DNA of 58,857 bases from Streptomyces niveus. GTDB taxonomy: Bacteria; Actinomycetota; Actinomycetes; Streptomycetales; Streptomycetaceae. This document shows, in pieces, positions 15,543-25,235 of this stretch. Made by a program: the position numbers and the translations under genes. Location: the NCBI RefSeq assembly GCF_001723055.1, contig NZ_MDCR01000096.1, positions 1 to 58,857 of the forward strand, written 5' to 3'. Position 1 is the first letter of the stretch. Each line of letters starts with the position of its first letter. Under the pieces are notes generated by a model. That model worked only from the letters and a program-made list of their open reading frames with translations. It ran no database searches and had not been told where the DNA came from.

Positions 15543-16010
15543 ATGCGCCGACCGACACCCCACAGCGCGCTGAGCCGGCTGGACGTCCTCGTGGGTGAGT
15601 GGGACATGTGGGCCGCCGGCCACCGGGCGGGGCCGGTCCGGACCGAGTTCACCTGGCTGGAGGGCGGCGCCTTTCTGGTCCAGCGCGCGGACCCGGGGCC
15701 CACGACGGCGTTCCCGCCCGAGTGGGTGGGGCACGTGCCGTTCCCCACGAGCACGATCACGGGCTACGACGACACCGCCGACGAGTTCACGACGCTGTAC
15801 GCCGACGGCCGGGGCGTCGCACGGGTCTACCGTACGAGCCTGGCCGGCGGCGTATGGAAGCAGTGGCGCGCGGCGCCCGGCTTCCACCAGCGGTTCACGG
15901 CGACCGTCGACGAGACGGCCGGCACGATCGCGGGCGCCTGGGAGCGGTCGGAGGACGGCGAGGTCTGGGCGGTGGACTTCGACGTGCAGTACGTCCGGGC
16001 CGTCGGCTGA
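15543..16010 (+). CDS. DUF1579-like small protein
   Basis: A 155-residue soluble protein beginning LSRLDVLVGEWDMWAAG and continuing with strands such as RTEFTWLEGGAFLVQR, TITGYDDTADEFTTLYAD and GTIAGAWERSEDGEVWAVDFD. This lipocalin-like pattern of a short N-terminal helix, GEW motif and antiparallel strands resembles DUF1579 proteins. Function is unknown. The ATG at 15543 has GAGGAG upstream and starts the conserved core; the frame opens earlier but without a ribosome binding site. It ends 12 bp before the convergent cupin gene. Confidence 0.7.
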   Translation: MRRPTPHSALSRLDVLVGEWDMWAAGHRAGPVRTEFTWLEGGAFLVQRADPGPTTAFPPEWVGHVPFPTSTITGYDDTADEFTTLYADGRGVARVYRTSLAGGVWKQWRAAPGFHQRFTATVDETAGTIAGAWERSEDGEVWAVDFDVQYVRAVG

Positions 16011-16022
16011 GGACGAACGCCG

Positions 16023-16427
16023 TCAGGAGCCGAGCGCGTGGCCCGTCGTCGCGTCGACATGGTCAGGGACCTCGTCGTGCCGGTCGCCGACCGTCGATGT
16101 CCCGGAGGGCTCGAACATCAGGATCGCCGCGCGGGACGGGGCGTACGGCTTGTGCTCCGTACCGCGCGGGACGGTGAACACGGCGCCCTTCGGCAGCAGG
16201 ACCGTGCGCTCACCGGCGGACTCGCGCAGCGAGATCCGCAGCTCCCCTTCGAGGACGAGGAAGAACTCGTCCGTGTCCTCGTGGACGTGCCAGACGTGCT
16301 CGCCCTCGACCTTGGCGACGCGTACGTCGTAGTCGTTGACGCGGGTCACGATACGAGGGCTCCACAGGGCGTCGAAGGAGGTCAGCGCCTTGTCGAGGGA
16401 GAGGGGCATGGTGGGTTCATCGCTCAT
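16023..16427 (-). CDS. cupin-domain protein
   Basis: A 134-residue single-domain cupin. Motif 1 reads WHVHEDTDEFFLVLEGELRI, with two His and a Glu as likely metal ligands. Motif 2 reads PKGAVFTVPRGTEHKPYAP, with the fourth His. Such proteins bind Fe, Mn or Ni and act as small dioxygenases, isomerases or sensors; the substrate cannot be read. It is divergent from a GlxA-type regulator with 52 bp between, so that regulator may control it. Confidence 0.82.
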   Translation of the reverse strand: MSDEPTMPLSLDKALTSFDALWSPRIVTRVNDYDVRVAKVEGEHVWHVHEDTDEFFLVLEGELRISLRESAGERTVLLPKGAVFTVPRGTEHKPYAPSRAAILMFEPSGTSTVGDRHDEVPDHVDATTGHALGS

Positions 16428-16479
16428 GCGCCCATGCTCGTCGGTTCCGTGCGGCCGGTGTGAGTGCTAGGAATCGCAT

Positions 16480-17466
16480 ATGACGCAAGAATCCTCGCAC
16501 GAACGTCGGCGCCCTCACCGGGTCGTCGTGATCGTGGACGAGAACTCGAACCCCTTCGAACTGGGCTGCGCGACCGAGGTCTTCGGTCTGCGACGGCCCG
16601 AGATCGGCCGGGAGCTGTACGACTTCCACCTCTGCTCCCCCGAGCCGCGCACCCTGATGCGGGACGGGTTCTTCACGCTCACGGGGGTCGCGGAGCTGGC
16701 GCTGGCCGATACGGCGGACACCTTGATCGTCCCGAACCGCCCGGACGTCGAGGTACCGCGCCGCCCGGCCGTGCTGGACGCCGTCCGGCGGGCCCACGGG
16801 CGCGGCGCGCGCCTTGCCGGCTTCTGCAGCGGGGCTTTCACCCTGGCGGAGGCGGGGGTGCTCGACGGGCGCCGGGCCACGGCGCACTGGCAGTGGGCGG
16901 ACTCCTTCCGGGCCCGCTTCCCCCGCGTACGGTTCGAGTCGGACGTGCTGTTCGTCGACGACGGCGACATCCTCACGGCAGCGGGCAGCGCCGCCGCGCT
17001 CGATCTGGGGCTCCATGTGGTGCGCCGGGACCACGGCGCGGAGGTCGCCAACTCGGTGAGCCGGCGGCTGGTCTTCGCGGCGCACCGGGACGGCGGGCAG
17101 CGGCAGTTCGTCGAACGACCGGTACCGGACCTGCCTGACGAGTCACTGGCGCCCGTGCTGGCCTGGGCGCAGGAGCGACTGGACTCCCCGCTCACGGTGG
17201 CCACCCTCGCGACCCGCGCCTCGGTGAGCCCGGCGACCCTGCACCGCCGCTTCCAGGCACAGCTGGGCACGACGCCTCTGGCGTGGCTCACCGGTGAACG
17301 GGTCGCCCTCGCCTGCCGATTGATCGAACGGGGCGAGTCACGCTTCGAGCTGGTGGCCCGGCGCAGCGGCCTCGGCACGGCCGCGAACCTGCGCACGCTC
17401 GTCCGCCGCGAGACGGGCCTGACACCGTCGGCGTACCAGCGCCGCTTCGGCCCCGGCCCGAACTGA
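16480..17466 (+). CDS. GlxA-family AraC-type transcriptional regulator
   Basis: A 328-residue protein. Residues of about 15-180 form a DJ-1/PfpI-like domain (VVVIVDENSNPFELGCATEVFG; nucleophile-elbow-like ARLAGFCSGAFTLAEAGVLDGR, with a Cys in FCSGAF). Residues 230-325 form the double AraC helix-turn-helix (LTVATLATRASVSPATLHRRFQAQLGTTPLAWL and the end TGLTPSAYQRRF). GlxA regulators often activate catabolic operons, and in Streptomyces some control development. It faces the cupin gene. The ATG has a weak AGGAA upstream; TAGGAA at 16468 could instead be a -10 giving an almost leaderless transcript. Confidence 0.87.
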   Translation: MTQESSHERRRPHRVVVIVDENSNPFELGCATEVFGLRRPEIGRELYDFHLCSPEPRTLMRDGFFTLTGVAELALADTADTLIVPNRPDVEVPRRPAVLDAVRRAHGRGARLAGFCSGAFTLAEAGVLDGRRATAHWQWADSFRARFPRVRFESDVLFVDDGDILTAAGSAAALDLGLHVVRRDHGAEVANSVSRRLVFAAHRDGGQRQFVERPVPDLPDESLAPVLAWAQERLDSPLTVATLATRASVSPATLHRRFQAQLGTTPLAWLTGERVALACRLIERGESRFELVARRSGLGTAANLRTLVRRETGLTPSAYQRRFGPGPN

Positions 17467-17470
17467 CAGC

Positions 17471-17486
17471 GGCAGGGATGCCTGCC
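17471..17486. terminator. short hairpin between convergent genes
   Basis: GGCAGG-GATG-CCTGCC lies 5 nt past the GlxA stop and between the convergent GlxA and LigA genes. With only 6 bp of stem and no T run it would be a weak terminator. Confidence 0.35.
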
Positions 17487-17543
17487 CGGCGAGCGAGCAG
17501 CCCGAAGGTCGCGCGCTCGTCCGGGTACGCCACGGCGTCCGAC

Positions 17544-19673
17544 TCACCGGTCCGCTTCGTCCGCCGCGCCACTACCGCCGTCGTCAGCGAGAAGCTCCGC
17601 GATCAGCTCCGCGAACTCGTCCGGTGAGGCTATTCGCGTACCGAGCTTCTCGGCCTTCTCCCGCTTCGACCCGGCGTTCTCCCCCGCGACGAGGAGGGAC
17701 GTGCGCTTGGAGACGCTGGAGGAGGACTTGCCGCCGGCCCGCTCGATCAGTTCGTTCATCTCGTTGCGCGAGAGCTTCTCCAGCGGTCCTGTCATGGCGC
17801 CCGTGACCACCACGGTCATCCCGTCCAACGGACCGCTCCCGCCAGGGACTTCGCCGCCCTCGGCGTCCGCCGGCTCGTCGGACGGCGGCGTGGCGCCCGG
17901 CTCGGTCATGTTGACGCCGGCCGCCCGCAGCTTCCCGATGAGCGGCGCCAGCTCGGCCAGCTCCGCGACGATCGTCGGGGCCTTCTCCCCGCCGATCCCG
18001 TCGACGCGCCGCATCGCCTCCTCGTCCGCCGCGCACAGCACGTCCATGGACGCGAAGTGCCGGGCGATCCGCCGGGACATCGAGCGTCCGGTGCCGCGCA
18101 CCCCGAGGGCGGCCAGCACCCGGGACAGCGGCTGTCCCTTGGCGCGCTCGATCGCGGCCAGGAGATTGTCCGTGCTGGTCTCCCCCATCCGGTCGAGACC
18201 GAGGATCTGCTCGCGGGTGAGGGTGAACAGGTCGCCGATGTCCGCGACGAGACCGGAGTCGACGAGCTGCACGACACGGGTCGCCCCCAGACCCTCGATG
18301 TCGAACTGGTCGCGTCCGGCCGCGTACGAGATGGACGCGACGACATGGCAGTTACGGCCTCGTACACAGCGCCAGCGCTGCTCCGAGGTGTCGATGTCCG
18401 AGCCGCACTGCGGACACACCTCGGGAAAGACGACGGCCTTCTCGTCGCCGGTACGCAGGTGCGCGACGGGCGCCTCCACGCGGGGGATGATGTCGCCCGC
18501 CTTGTACACCATCACGTGGTCGCCGATCCGCAGGTCACGGCGGGTGATGTCGTTCGGGTTGTGCAGCGTGGCGTAGGTGACGGTGGAGCCGTCTATCTCG
18601 ACCGGTTCCAGGACGGCGCGGGGCGCGATGGTGCCCGTACGGCCGACGTTCCACTCCACGTCCAGCAGCCGTGTCACCTTCTCGACCGCGGGAAGCTTCC
18701 ACGCGATCGCCCAGCGTGGCGCGCGCGAGCCCGATCCCGCCGCCAGCTGGTCCGCCGCGGCGTCCGCCTTGATCACGATGCCGTCGATGCCGAAAGGCAG
18801 CTCGGGGCGGAGCGCCGCGATCTCCTCCACCCGGACGCGCACGGCCTCGGTGTCGGTCACCGTCCTCGGCGGAACGGTGGTGCCGGCCGTCGTGTGCACG
18901 CCCAGCCCGCCGACGAGCGACAGCACCTCGCTGTGCGGCAGTTCGGTGAGGGAGGCGGTCAGGTCGCCGCCGGAGCCGGCCAGGGGCAGCGCCGCGTACG
19001 CGAAGAACGTCATCTCCACCTGATACGGGCGGTCCTTGGCCCGTACACTCCCGGCCGCCGCGCTGCGCGGATTGGCGAAAGGCGTCCCGCCGTGGCTCGT
19101 GCGGAGCGTGTTGGCCCGTTCGAACTGCTCAGTGGTCATCAGGACTTCGCCCCGCACTTCGAGCGTGAGAGGCTCGGAGAGCAGGTCGGGCAGGCCCTCG
19201 ATCATCCCGGTCGCGTGCGAGACGTCCTCACCCGCCAGCCCGTCCCCGCGCGTGATCAGCCGGGCCAGCCGGCCGTGCTCGTACCGGGCGGCGACCGCCA
19301 GTCCGTCCAGCTTCGGCTCGACGCTCCAGCGCTCCACCGGCCGCCCGACGCGCCGCTCCACGGACGCGGCCCAGACGGTGAACTCGTCGGCGCCGAACAC
19401 GTTGTCCAGGGAGAGCATCGGCACCGTGTGCGGCACGTCCCCGACCACCGCGCCGCCCGCGACCTTCCCGCTGGGCGAGTCGGCGGAGATCTCGTCCGGG
19501 TGGGCTTCCTCATAGGCGGCTATGGCCCGCGCCAAACGGTCGTAGGCGTCGTCGTCCAGGGCGCTCTCGCCCGTCGCGTAGTACGCGGCGGCGGCCTTCC
19601 TCGCGGTCTCCACCGCGACGGCGTAGGCGGCTGCGTCGACAGGAACGGCTGCGGATGTCGTCATGCCGTACAT
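17544..19673 (-). CDS. ligA: NAD-dependent DNA ligase LigA
   Basis: A 709-residue NAD+-dependent DNA ligase of normal length. The domain order is complete: Ia, adenylation domain with the AMP-accepting Lys121 in [10 protein letters not shown] fold, four-cysteine zinc finger (CPQCG at the start, then two more Cys in [10 protein letters not shown]), helix-hairpin-helix domain and C-terminal BRCT ([26 protein letters not shown]). It seals nicks at replication and repair. Streptomycetes usually keep one housekeeping ligase and may carry a second; the surrounding accessory genes suggest this is the second copy. The start is ATG 19673 or ATG 19664; a GGTGGG-type site precedes the first. A long hairpin ends only 5 nt upstream of the start. 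Confidence 0.93.
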   Translation of the reverse strand: MYGMTTSAAVPVDAAAYAVAVETARKAAAAYYATGESALDDDAYDRLARAIAAYEEAHPDEISADSPSGKVAGGAVVGDVPHTVPMLSLDNVFGADEFTVWAASVERRVGRPVERWSVEPKLDGLAVAARYEHGRLARLITRGDGLAGEDVSHATGMIEGLPDLLSEPLTLEVRGEVLMTTEQFERANTLRTSHGGTPFANPRSAAAGSVRAKDRPYQVEMTFFAYAALPLAGSGGDLTASLTELPHSEVLSLVGGLGVHTTAGTTVPPRTVTDTEAVRVRVEEIAALRPELPFGIDGIVIKADAAADQLAAGSGSRAPRWAIAWKLPAVEKVTRLLDVEWNVGRTGTIAPRAVLEPVEIDGSTVTYATLHNPNDITRRDLRIGDHVMVYKAGDIIPRVEAPVAHLRTGDEKAVVFPEVCPQCGSDIDTSEQRWRCVRGRNCHVVASISYAAGRDQFDIEGLGATRVVQLVDSGLVADIGDLFTLTREQILGLDRMGETSTDNLLAAIERAKGQPLSRVLAALGVRGTGRSMSRRIARHFASMDVLCAADEEAMRRVDGIGGEKAPTIVAELAELAPLIGKLRAAGVNMTEPGATPPSDEPADAEGGEVPGGSGPLDGMTVVVTGAMTGPLEKLSRNEMNELIERAGGKSSSSVSKRTSLLVAGENAGSKREKAEKLGTRIASPDEFAELIAELLADDGGSGAADEADR

Positions 19674-19677
19674 CTTG

Positions 19678-19729
19678 CCGCCCACCACTGACAATGCCCC
19701 TGACCAGGGCGTTTGTCAGTGGTGGGCGG
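19678..19729. terminator. long perfect hairpin immediately upstream of ligA
   Basis: 17-bp perfect arms (CCGCCCACCACTGACAA at 19678-19694 and its complement at 19713-19729). The interior adds GCCC/GGGC and a 7-nt loop, so the hairpin is nearly continuous. It lies between the oxidoreductase stop (19742) and the ligA start (19673), both on the minus strand. It is probably the oxidoreductase terminator, but it also contains the only likely ligA ribosome binding site. Confidence 0.75.
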
Positions 19730-19741
19730 TCCGGCGGGCGG

Positions 19742-20665
19742 TCAGTCGGCGAGTTGCCCGAGGAGGTCCCAGGTCCGGCGCCGGTCGGCGTCACCGGCGA
19801 TCTCCGTGCCCGCGAGGACGACCTCCGTCGCCCCGGCGTCCCGGTAGCGCCGTACCTCGGCGGCGACCGTCCGCTCGTCGCCGATCACGGCGACATCGAC
19901 GGCGCGTGTGCCGCCGGAGAGTTCGATGGCCCGCGCGTAGGACGGGATCTGCTCGTAGAAGGCGAGCGCCTCGGTGGCCGTCTCGCGCACCGCGTCGACG
20001 TCGTCGGTGACCACGCCGTACACGAGCGCCACGATCCGCGGCGCGGGGCGGCCCGCGGCCTTGGCCGCCGCGTGGACGGCCGGGACGATGTGGTCGGACA
20101 GGGCACGGGGCCCGGCGAGATAGGGCAGGATCCCGTCCGCCAGCTCTCCGCTCGCGCGCAGCGCCTGCGGCCCCATCGCGGCGACGAGCAGCGGTACACC
20201 CGCGTCGGCTCCCGGCACCCGCGCCGGGATGGGGGTACGGGTGGTGAGCAGCTCGCCCTCGAAGTCGGCGGCGCCGGTCTCGGTCAACTGCCGCAGGACG
20301 GTGAGGAATTCACGCAGCCTGGCGACGGGCCGTTCGAACGGGATTCCGTAGCCGCCCTCGACGAGGAATCTGGAGCCGAGGGCGACACCGAGGTGGTACC
20401 GGCCGTGTGTGGCCGCCTGCGCGGTCAGTGCCTGGCTCGCCACGGTCAGCGGGTGCCGGCCGAAGACGGGGATCGCGGAGGTGCCCACCTGGAGGCCCGG
20501 TACCTCACGTCCGACGATCGCCGCGAGTTGCGGCGAGTCGGCGCCGAAGGTCTGACCGAACCAGGCGGACCGCAGCCCCGCCGCGGCGGCCTCGCCCGCG
20601 AGCCGTACGGTGGCGTCGATCTGGTTGTCGGGATCTGTCGCGTTGAGTGCTACTCCCACAGTCAT
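19742..20665 (-). CDS. LLM-class F420-dependent oxidoreductase
   Basis: A 307-residue luciferase-like monooxygenase-fold protein. Typical elements are the TIM-barrel start VGVALNATDPDNQIDATVRLAGEAAAAGLRSAWF (read in parts), QVGTSAIPVFGRHPLTVASQA, GRYHLGVALGSR, and PLLVAAMGPQALRASGELADGILPYL. Actinobacterial relatives use coenzyme F420 to reduce or oxidise small substrates. There is no signal peptide. It lies between ligA and the XRE regulator on the same strand. Its substrate is unknown, and FMN use cannot be excluded. Confidence 0.85.
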   Translation of the reverse strand: MTVGVALNATDPDNQIDATVRLAGEAAAAGLRSAWFGQTFGADSPQLAAIVGREVPGLQVGTSAIPVFGRHPLTVASQALTAQAATHGRYHLGVALGSRFLVEGGYGIPFERPVARLREFLTVLRQLTETGAADFEGELLTTRTPIPARVPGADAGVPLLVAAMGPQALRASGELADGILPYLAGPRALSDHIVPAVHAAAKAAGRPAPRIVALVYGVVTDDVDAVRETATEALAFYEQIPSYARAIELSGGTRAVDVAVIGDERTVAAEVRRYRDAGATEVVLAGTEIAGDADRRRTWDLLGQLAD

Positions 20666-20766
20666 GCCGGAGAAAGCAGCGTCCGCCGGTCACGCATTCC
20701 GTTCCTGTGTGACGTCTGTGTGTCGGCCCGGTGCGGCGGCTCCGTCGGTGGCACCCGGGCGGCGGC

Positions 20767-21612
20767 TCAGGACGCGTACGCGCCCAGGCGTGCGAGCGTC
20801 TCCTCGGAGCGGGAGTTCTCCTCCGTGGTGACGAGGACGAGGAACTGATCCGGGGAGCGGGCGGGTACGACGATCTGCTGGGTGACGGTGAGCTCGCCGA
20901 CCAGCGGATGACGCAGCCGGTAGGAGGCCGCTTCGCACGGCCGGACCCGGTGATCGCTCCACAGCTCGGCGAACTCGGGGCAGGCCGTGGACAGTTCCCC
21001 GACCAGCGACGCCAGAAGCGCGTCCTCGGGATGGTGTCCGGCGATCTGCCGCAGGCTGCCGACGACCGCTTGTGCCTTGCGTTCCCAGTCCACGTACAGG
21101 TCTCGGGTGCGCGGGTCGAGGAACACCATGCGGGACAGGTTGGGCCGGTCCCCGGGACGGTCGGGCGCGGCGGGATCGAGGTGCCCGGCGAGCAGGGCGT
21201 GCGCCAAGGGGTTCCAGGCCAGCACGTCGGTGCGCCGGCCGAGGACCAGCGCCGGGGTGTTGCCCACGGAGCGCAGCAGGTCGCGGGTGAGCGGGTCGAC
21301 GCGTTCCGCCGGGGGCCGGGTACGGGGCGGCTGCCGCCGTGAGGCCAGCTCCCGCAGGTGCGCGTGCTCGTGCTCGTCCAGGCGCAGAGCGGTGGCGAGC
21401 GCGTTCAGGACGCCGTCGGACGCGTGGACCGACTGCCCCTGTTCGAGGCGCGTGTAGTAGGAGACGCTGACGCCCGCCAGTTGCGAAAGCTCCTCGCGTC
21501 GCAGGCCCGCGACCCGTCGCCGGCCCGGGAGCCCGGGAAGCCCCACGTCCTCGGGCCGTACCCGCGCCCGCCGGGCCCGGAGGAATTCGCCGAGCCGCAT
21601 GGAGACCGCCAT
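20767..21612 (-). CDS. XRE-family regulator with MmyB-like ligand domain
   Basis: A 281-residue regulator. It opens with MRLGEFLRARRARVRPEDVG and an HTH_3 domain containing VAGLRREELSQLAGVSVSYY and TRLEQGQ. The rest is the PAS-like MmyB ligand-binding fold (ALVLGRRTDVLAWNPLAHALL, ...DPRTRDLYVDWERKA...). MmyB-type regulators are thought to bind fatty acids and to control neighbouring dehydrogenase, hydrolase or esterase genes. It is divergent from a metallo-hydrolase and carboxylesterase pair, the likely targets. I chose ATG 21612; ATG 21600 (MRLGEF) is equally plausible, as no clear ribosome binding site is seen. Confidence 0.85.
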   Translation of the reverse strand: MAVSMRLGEFLRARRARVRPEDVGLPGLPGRRRVAGLRREELSQLAGVSVSYYTRLEQGQSVHASDGVLNALATALRLDEHEHAHLRELASRRQPPRTRPPAERVDPLTRDLLRSVGNTPALVLGRRTDVLAWNPLAHALLAGHLDPAAPDRPGDRPNLSRMVFLDPRTRDLYVDWERKAQAVVGSLRQIAGHHPEDALLASLVGELSTACPEFAELWSDHRVRPCEAASYRLRHPLVGELTVTQQIVVPARSPDQFLVLVTTEENSRSEETLARLGAYAS

Positions 21613-21745
21613 GCCGTCGAGTATGCCGCAGGCCCCGACAGCCTGCCTGACCCTGTCATGCGTAGGCACAGGTCGGGACTGGTGACCCGGCGCGCCGTAC
21701 GGCGAGGCTGGCGGGACTCCACCAGATCGACAGACAGGACCGGTC

Positions 21746-22648
21746 ATGCAGGAAATCGTTCTCGGCGACGTATCGATCACCCGGGTCGTCGAGTACTACG
21801 GATCGGTCGAGCTGGCCCCGGCCACCTTCTTCCCCGAGGCGCCGGAGCGGGCGTGGCGCCAGCACGAGACCTGGCTGGGACCGGACTTCGTCGACTTCGA
21901 ATCGGACGTCTGTGTCAGTGCGATCCAGACCTGGGTGGTACGCAGCGAGGGCAGGACGATCCTCGTCGACACGGGTGTCGGCAACCACAAGGAACGCCCC
22001 TACTCGCCGGTGTGGAGCCGCCGGGACACCGATTTCCTCGGTGAGCTGGCCAGGGCGGGCGTACAGCCGCAGGACGTCGACCTGGTGGTCAACACACATC
22101 TGCACGTCGATCACGTCGGCTGGAACACCCGGCTGGAGGGCCGCGACTGGGTGCCGACCTTCCCCAACGCCACCTATCTGATGCCGAGGCGCGACTTCGA
22201 TTTCTGGAACCCGGCGAACGGTTGCGCGCCGAAGCTGGGGCGTGGCAATCAGAACGTGTTCGAGGACAGCGTTGCTCCGGTGTACGAAGCGGGACAGACG
22301 CTGCTGTGGGACGACGGCCACACCATCGACGGAAATCTGCGGCTCGCTCTCGCGCCGGGGCACACCCCGGGCTCCTCCGTACTGATGTTGGAATCGGGCA
22401 CCGACCGCGCGCTGTTCGTCGGTGATCTGCTGCACTCGCCGCTCCAGTTCGTGGAGCCCGACACCAACAGCTGCTTCTGCGAGGACCCGGCCGAGGCCAG
22501 GGCCACCCGCCGCCGGCTGCTGGGCCGGGCCAGTGACACCAACTCGCTCGTCCTGCCCGCGCATCTGGGCGGGTCCGGCGGTGCGGAGGTGGTCCGGGAC
22601 GGCGACTCGTTCGCCATCGCCGCCTGGGCGCCGTTCGCCCGGATCTGA
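21746..22648 (+). CDS. MBL-fold metallo-hydrolase
   Basis: A 300-residue metallo-beta-lactamase-fold hydrolase. The zinc motif HxHxDH appears as THLHVDHVGW. Further ligands are the His in ALAPGHTPGSS, the Asp in ALFVGDLLHS and a distal His in PAHLGG. The size and motifs resemble quorum-quenching lactonases and other soluble MBL hydrolases. It is the first gene after the divergent XRE regulator and is followed after 36 bp by a carboxylesterase, suggesting an operon that opens lactone or ester substrates. The substrate is not determined. Confidence 0.88.
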   Translation: MQEIVLGDVSITRVVEYYGSVELAPATFFPEAPERAWRQHETWLGPDFVDFESDVCVSAIQTWVVRSEGRTILVDTGVGNHKERPYSPVWSRRDTDFLGELARAGVQPQDVDLVVNTHLHVDHVGWNTRLEGRDWVPTFPNATYLMPRRDFDFWNPANGCAPKLGRGNQNVFEDSVAPVYEAGQTLLWDDGHTIDGNLRLALAPGHTPGSSVLMLESGTDRALFVGDLLHSPLQFVEPDTNSCFCEDPAEARATRRRLLGRASDTNSLVLPAHLGGSGGAEVVRDGDSFAIAAWAPFARI

Positions 22649-22684
22649 CCGACGCCGACCGATCGCACGAGAACAGGAGAACCG

Positions 22685-24115
22685 GTGTCCGACCTGATCG
22701 TCACCACCACCACCGGCGCCGTACGCGGCGCGGTCACCGACCACACCGACAGCGGGACCCGGCGGTTCCTCGCCGTCCCGTACGCCGCACCGCCACGGGG
22801 CGCCGGGCGGTTCGCGCCGCCCCGCCCCCATGAGCCGTGGACGGGCGTGCGCGACGCCCTGGCCCCAGGGCCCAGCGCGCCGCAGCCGCGACGCGACGCC
22901 TTCGGCGCGCTCGACATGGCACCGTACTTCGGCCCCGGCTGGATCCGGGGCGACGACCATCTGACGGTGAACGTGTGGGCACCGCGTGCGGCCGACCGCA
23001 GCCCGGTGATGGTGTTCGTGCACGGCGGCGGGTTCGTGGCCGGCTCGACCGGCGCCGCCCTGTACGACGGCGCCGCGTTCGCCCGCGACGGTGTGGTCCT
23101 GGTGACGCTCAACTACCGGCTCGGCGTCGCGGGCTTCCTCGACCTGCCCGGCGCGCCTGCCAACCGCGGACTGCTCGACGTCGTCGCCGCGCTGCGCTGG
23201 GTCCGGGGCAACATCGTGGCCTTCGGCGGCGATCCCGGCAACGTCACCCTGTTCGGCCAGTCCGCGGGGGCCACGATCGTCGGCGCCGTCCTCGCCACGC
23301 CCGCGGCCGCGGGCCTTTTCCGGCGGGCGATCGTGCAGAGCGGCAGTGGGCTCGGCGCGTTCTCCCCCGAGCAGGCCGGCCGGGTGACGCGTGCCGCGGC
23401 GGAGAAGCTCGGCGTCGCGCCGACGGCCGCCGCTTTCGCGGACGTTCCCGACGAAAGGCTCGTCGAGGTCGTGCCCGAGCTGGGTGGGCTGGATCTGCGG
23501 ACGACCGACCGGTCCGACCCTCTCATGGGGCTCAGCCCGTTCGGTCTCGTGCTGGAACGGCAGCCCGCCGACGGCCCCTTGGCGGACGTCGACCTGCTCA
23601 TCGGCACCAACGCCGAGGAAGGGAACCTGTACCTCGCGCCGCAGGGCCGGCTGACGAACTCGACGGAGGGGGACGTACACGCGACCGCCGCCGCGCACGG
23701 TGACGGCGAGACGTTCGTCGCCGCCCACCGTGCCCGGCGTCCGGACGCCGGGCACGGCGAGGTGCGCTCCGCGATTCTCGGTGACGCGCTGTTCGGCGCC
23801 GGCACCCGGCGGCTGGCCCACGCCCACGGGCGCGCCCACGTCTACGAGTTCGGCTGGCGCTCACCCGCCGTCGACGGTCTGCTCGGCGCGGCGCACACGG
23901 TGGAACTGCCCTTCGTGTTCGACCGGCTCGGCCTGCCGTCGCTGCGCGGGCGACGTGGCCTGCTGGGGCCGGCGGAGCCGCCCGCGTCGCTGGCCGAGGA
24001 GATGCACGCGGCGTGGATCGCGTTCGCCCGTACCGGCGACCCCGGCTGGCCGCCGTCGACCGGGGAGCGAGGGATGCACCGGTTCGACGGCGAGAGCGGC
24101 GAGAGCGGCAGTTGA
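22685..24115 (+). CDS. carboxylesterase type B family protein
   Basis: A 476-residue alpha/beta-hydrolase of the carboxylesterase B family. It shows TTTGAVRGAV and RRFLAVPYAAPP at the N terminus, the oxyanion-hole motif FVHGGGF, and the nucleophile elbow GQSAGAT. A likely acidic residue lies in TNAEEGNLY and the catalytic His in GAAHTVELPFVF. It is slightly shorter than typical members (about 500 residues). There is no signal peptide. The GTG start has AGGAGA upstream. It follows the MBL-fold gene and converges on hemC. Confidence 0.88.
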   Translation: MSDLIVTTTTGAVRGAVTDHTDSGTRRFLAVPYAAPPRGAGRFAPPRPHEPWTGVRDALAPGPSAPQPRRDAFGALDMAPYFGPGWIRGDDHLTVNVWAPRAADRSPVMVFVHGGGFVAGSTGAALYDGAAFARDGVVLVTLNYRLGVAGFLDLPGAPANRGLLDVVAALRWVRGNIVAFGGDPGNVTLFGQSAGATIVGAVLATPAAAGLFRRAIVQSGSGLGAFSPEQAGRVTRAAAEKLGVAPTAAAFADVPDERLVEVVPELGGLDLRTTDRSDPLMGLSPFGLVLERQPADGPLADVDLLIGTNAEEGNLYLAPQGRLTNSTEGDVHATAAAHGDGETFVAAHRARRPDAGHGEVRSAILGDALFGAGTRRLAHAHGRAHVYEFGWRSPAVDGLLGAAHTVELPFVFDRLGLPSLRGRRGLLGPAEPPASLAEEMHAAWIAFARTGDPGWPPSTGERGMHRFDGESGESGS

Positions 24116-24143
24116 CCGGACGACACCGGTTCGAAGACAGGGC

Positions 24144-25079
24144 CTAGTGGGCGATGGAGTCGATCAGCTCGCGTGCTCCCTGGCGGAGCAGCGCCACCGC
24201 GACGGACGTGCCGAGGGTCTCGGGGTCCAGCGGTCCCGCCCACTCGTGCGCGTTGAGGACCGTCTTGCCGTCCGGGGTGAAGACCCGGGCGCGCAGGGAG
24301 AGTCCGCCGCTGCGCTCCGCGTGTGCGAATCCGGCGATCGGGCTGTTGCAGTGGCCCTGGAGGACGTGCAGGAACATCCGCTCGGCGGACGCCACCTTGT
24401 ACGTGTCCCGGTCGCCGAGCGCGGAGACGGCGTCGATGGTGTCGGTGTCGTCCTCGCGGCACTGGAGGGCGAGGATGCCGGCGCCGATGGGCGGGCACAT
24501 GAGGTCCACCGGCAGGATCTCGGTGATGACGTCCGGGCGTTCGATGCGCTCCAGGCCGGCGACGGCCAGCAGCAGCGCGTCGGCCTCCCCGGCGGCGAGC
24601 TTCTCCAGCCGGCGGTTGGCGTTTCCGCGCATCGGTACGCAGATGAGCTGCGGGTGCGAGGCGGCGAGCTGGGCGACGCGCCGGACCGACGACGTACCGA
24701 CGCGGGTGCCGGCGGGCAGTTCGTCGAGGGTGTGTCCGCCGGGGTGGACCAGGGCGTCGCGGATGTCGTCGCGCTTGAGGAAGGCGGCGAAGACCGTCCC
24801 GGCGGGCAGCGGCCGGTCGGCGGGCACGTCCTTGACGCAGTGCACCGCGAGGTCGGCCTCTCCGGCGAGGAGGGCGGCGTCGACCTCCTTGGTGAAGGCG
24901 CCCTTCCCTTCCACCAGGGAGAGGTCGCCCATCCACTTGTCGCCGGTCGTCTTGACCGGTACGACCTCGGTCACGATGCCGGGGTGGAGCGCGGTCAGTT
25001 CGGCACGCACACGCTCCACCTGGGCGAGCGCCATCGGCGAGTCACGGGAGACGATGCGGATCAGTTCAGGGGTGGACAT
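24144..25079 (-). CDS. divergent hydroxymethylbilane synthase (porphobilinogen deaminase) paralogue
   Basis: A 311-residue protein of the HemC family, which joins four porphobilinogen units to hydroxymethylbilane in tetrapyrrole synthesis. Recognisable motifs are [56 protein letters not shown] and the cofactor-cysteine loop [13 protein letters not shown]. Several depart from the housekeeping consensus: VHSMKDVP is VHCVKDVP, and the usual GGCxxPIG loop is GHCNSPIAG, though the Cys is kept. No other heme genes lie nearby. ATG 25079 lacks a ribosome binding site; TATGGT seven bases upstream suggests a leaderless transcript. It is probably a second, specialised HemC. Confidence 0.85.
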   Translation of the reverse strand: MSTPELIRIVSRDSPMALAQVERVRAELTALHPGIVTEVVPVKTTGDKWMGDLSLVEGKGAFTKEVDAALLAGEADLAVHCVKDVPADRPLPAGTVFAAFLKRDDIRDALVHPGGHTLDELPAGTRVGTSSVRRVAQLAASHPQLICVPMRGNANRRLEKLAAGEADALLLAVAGLERIERPDVITEILPVDLMCPPIGAGILALQCREDDTDTIDAVSALGDRDTYKVASAERMFLHVLQGHCNSPIAGFAHAERSGGLSLRARVFTPDGKTVLNAHEWAGPLDPETLGTSVAVALLRQGARELIDSIAH

Positions 25080-25235
25080 GGCGTTCACCATAGAGCGTCG
25101 GGCGGGTGCCCCCGTCATCCGACCCGGTCGTCCATCTCGCCCGTGACACAGCCGTGTTGGAGACGTCGGGCAGGTGTACGAGCCGGGCGGTGGCGAGGCC
25201 CGCAACCTTTCCCGCTTTCGGCGGTCATACCTGAT

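Noticed and set aside
21656..23839. 727-codon minus-strand frame over the MBL and esterase genes
   Set aside because: No motif, and the opposite strand carries the HxHxDH and GQSAG active sites.
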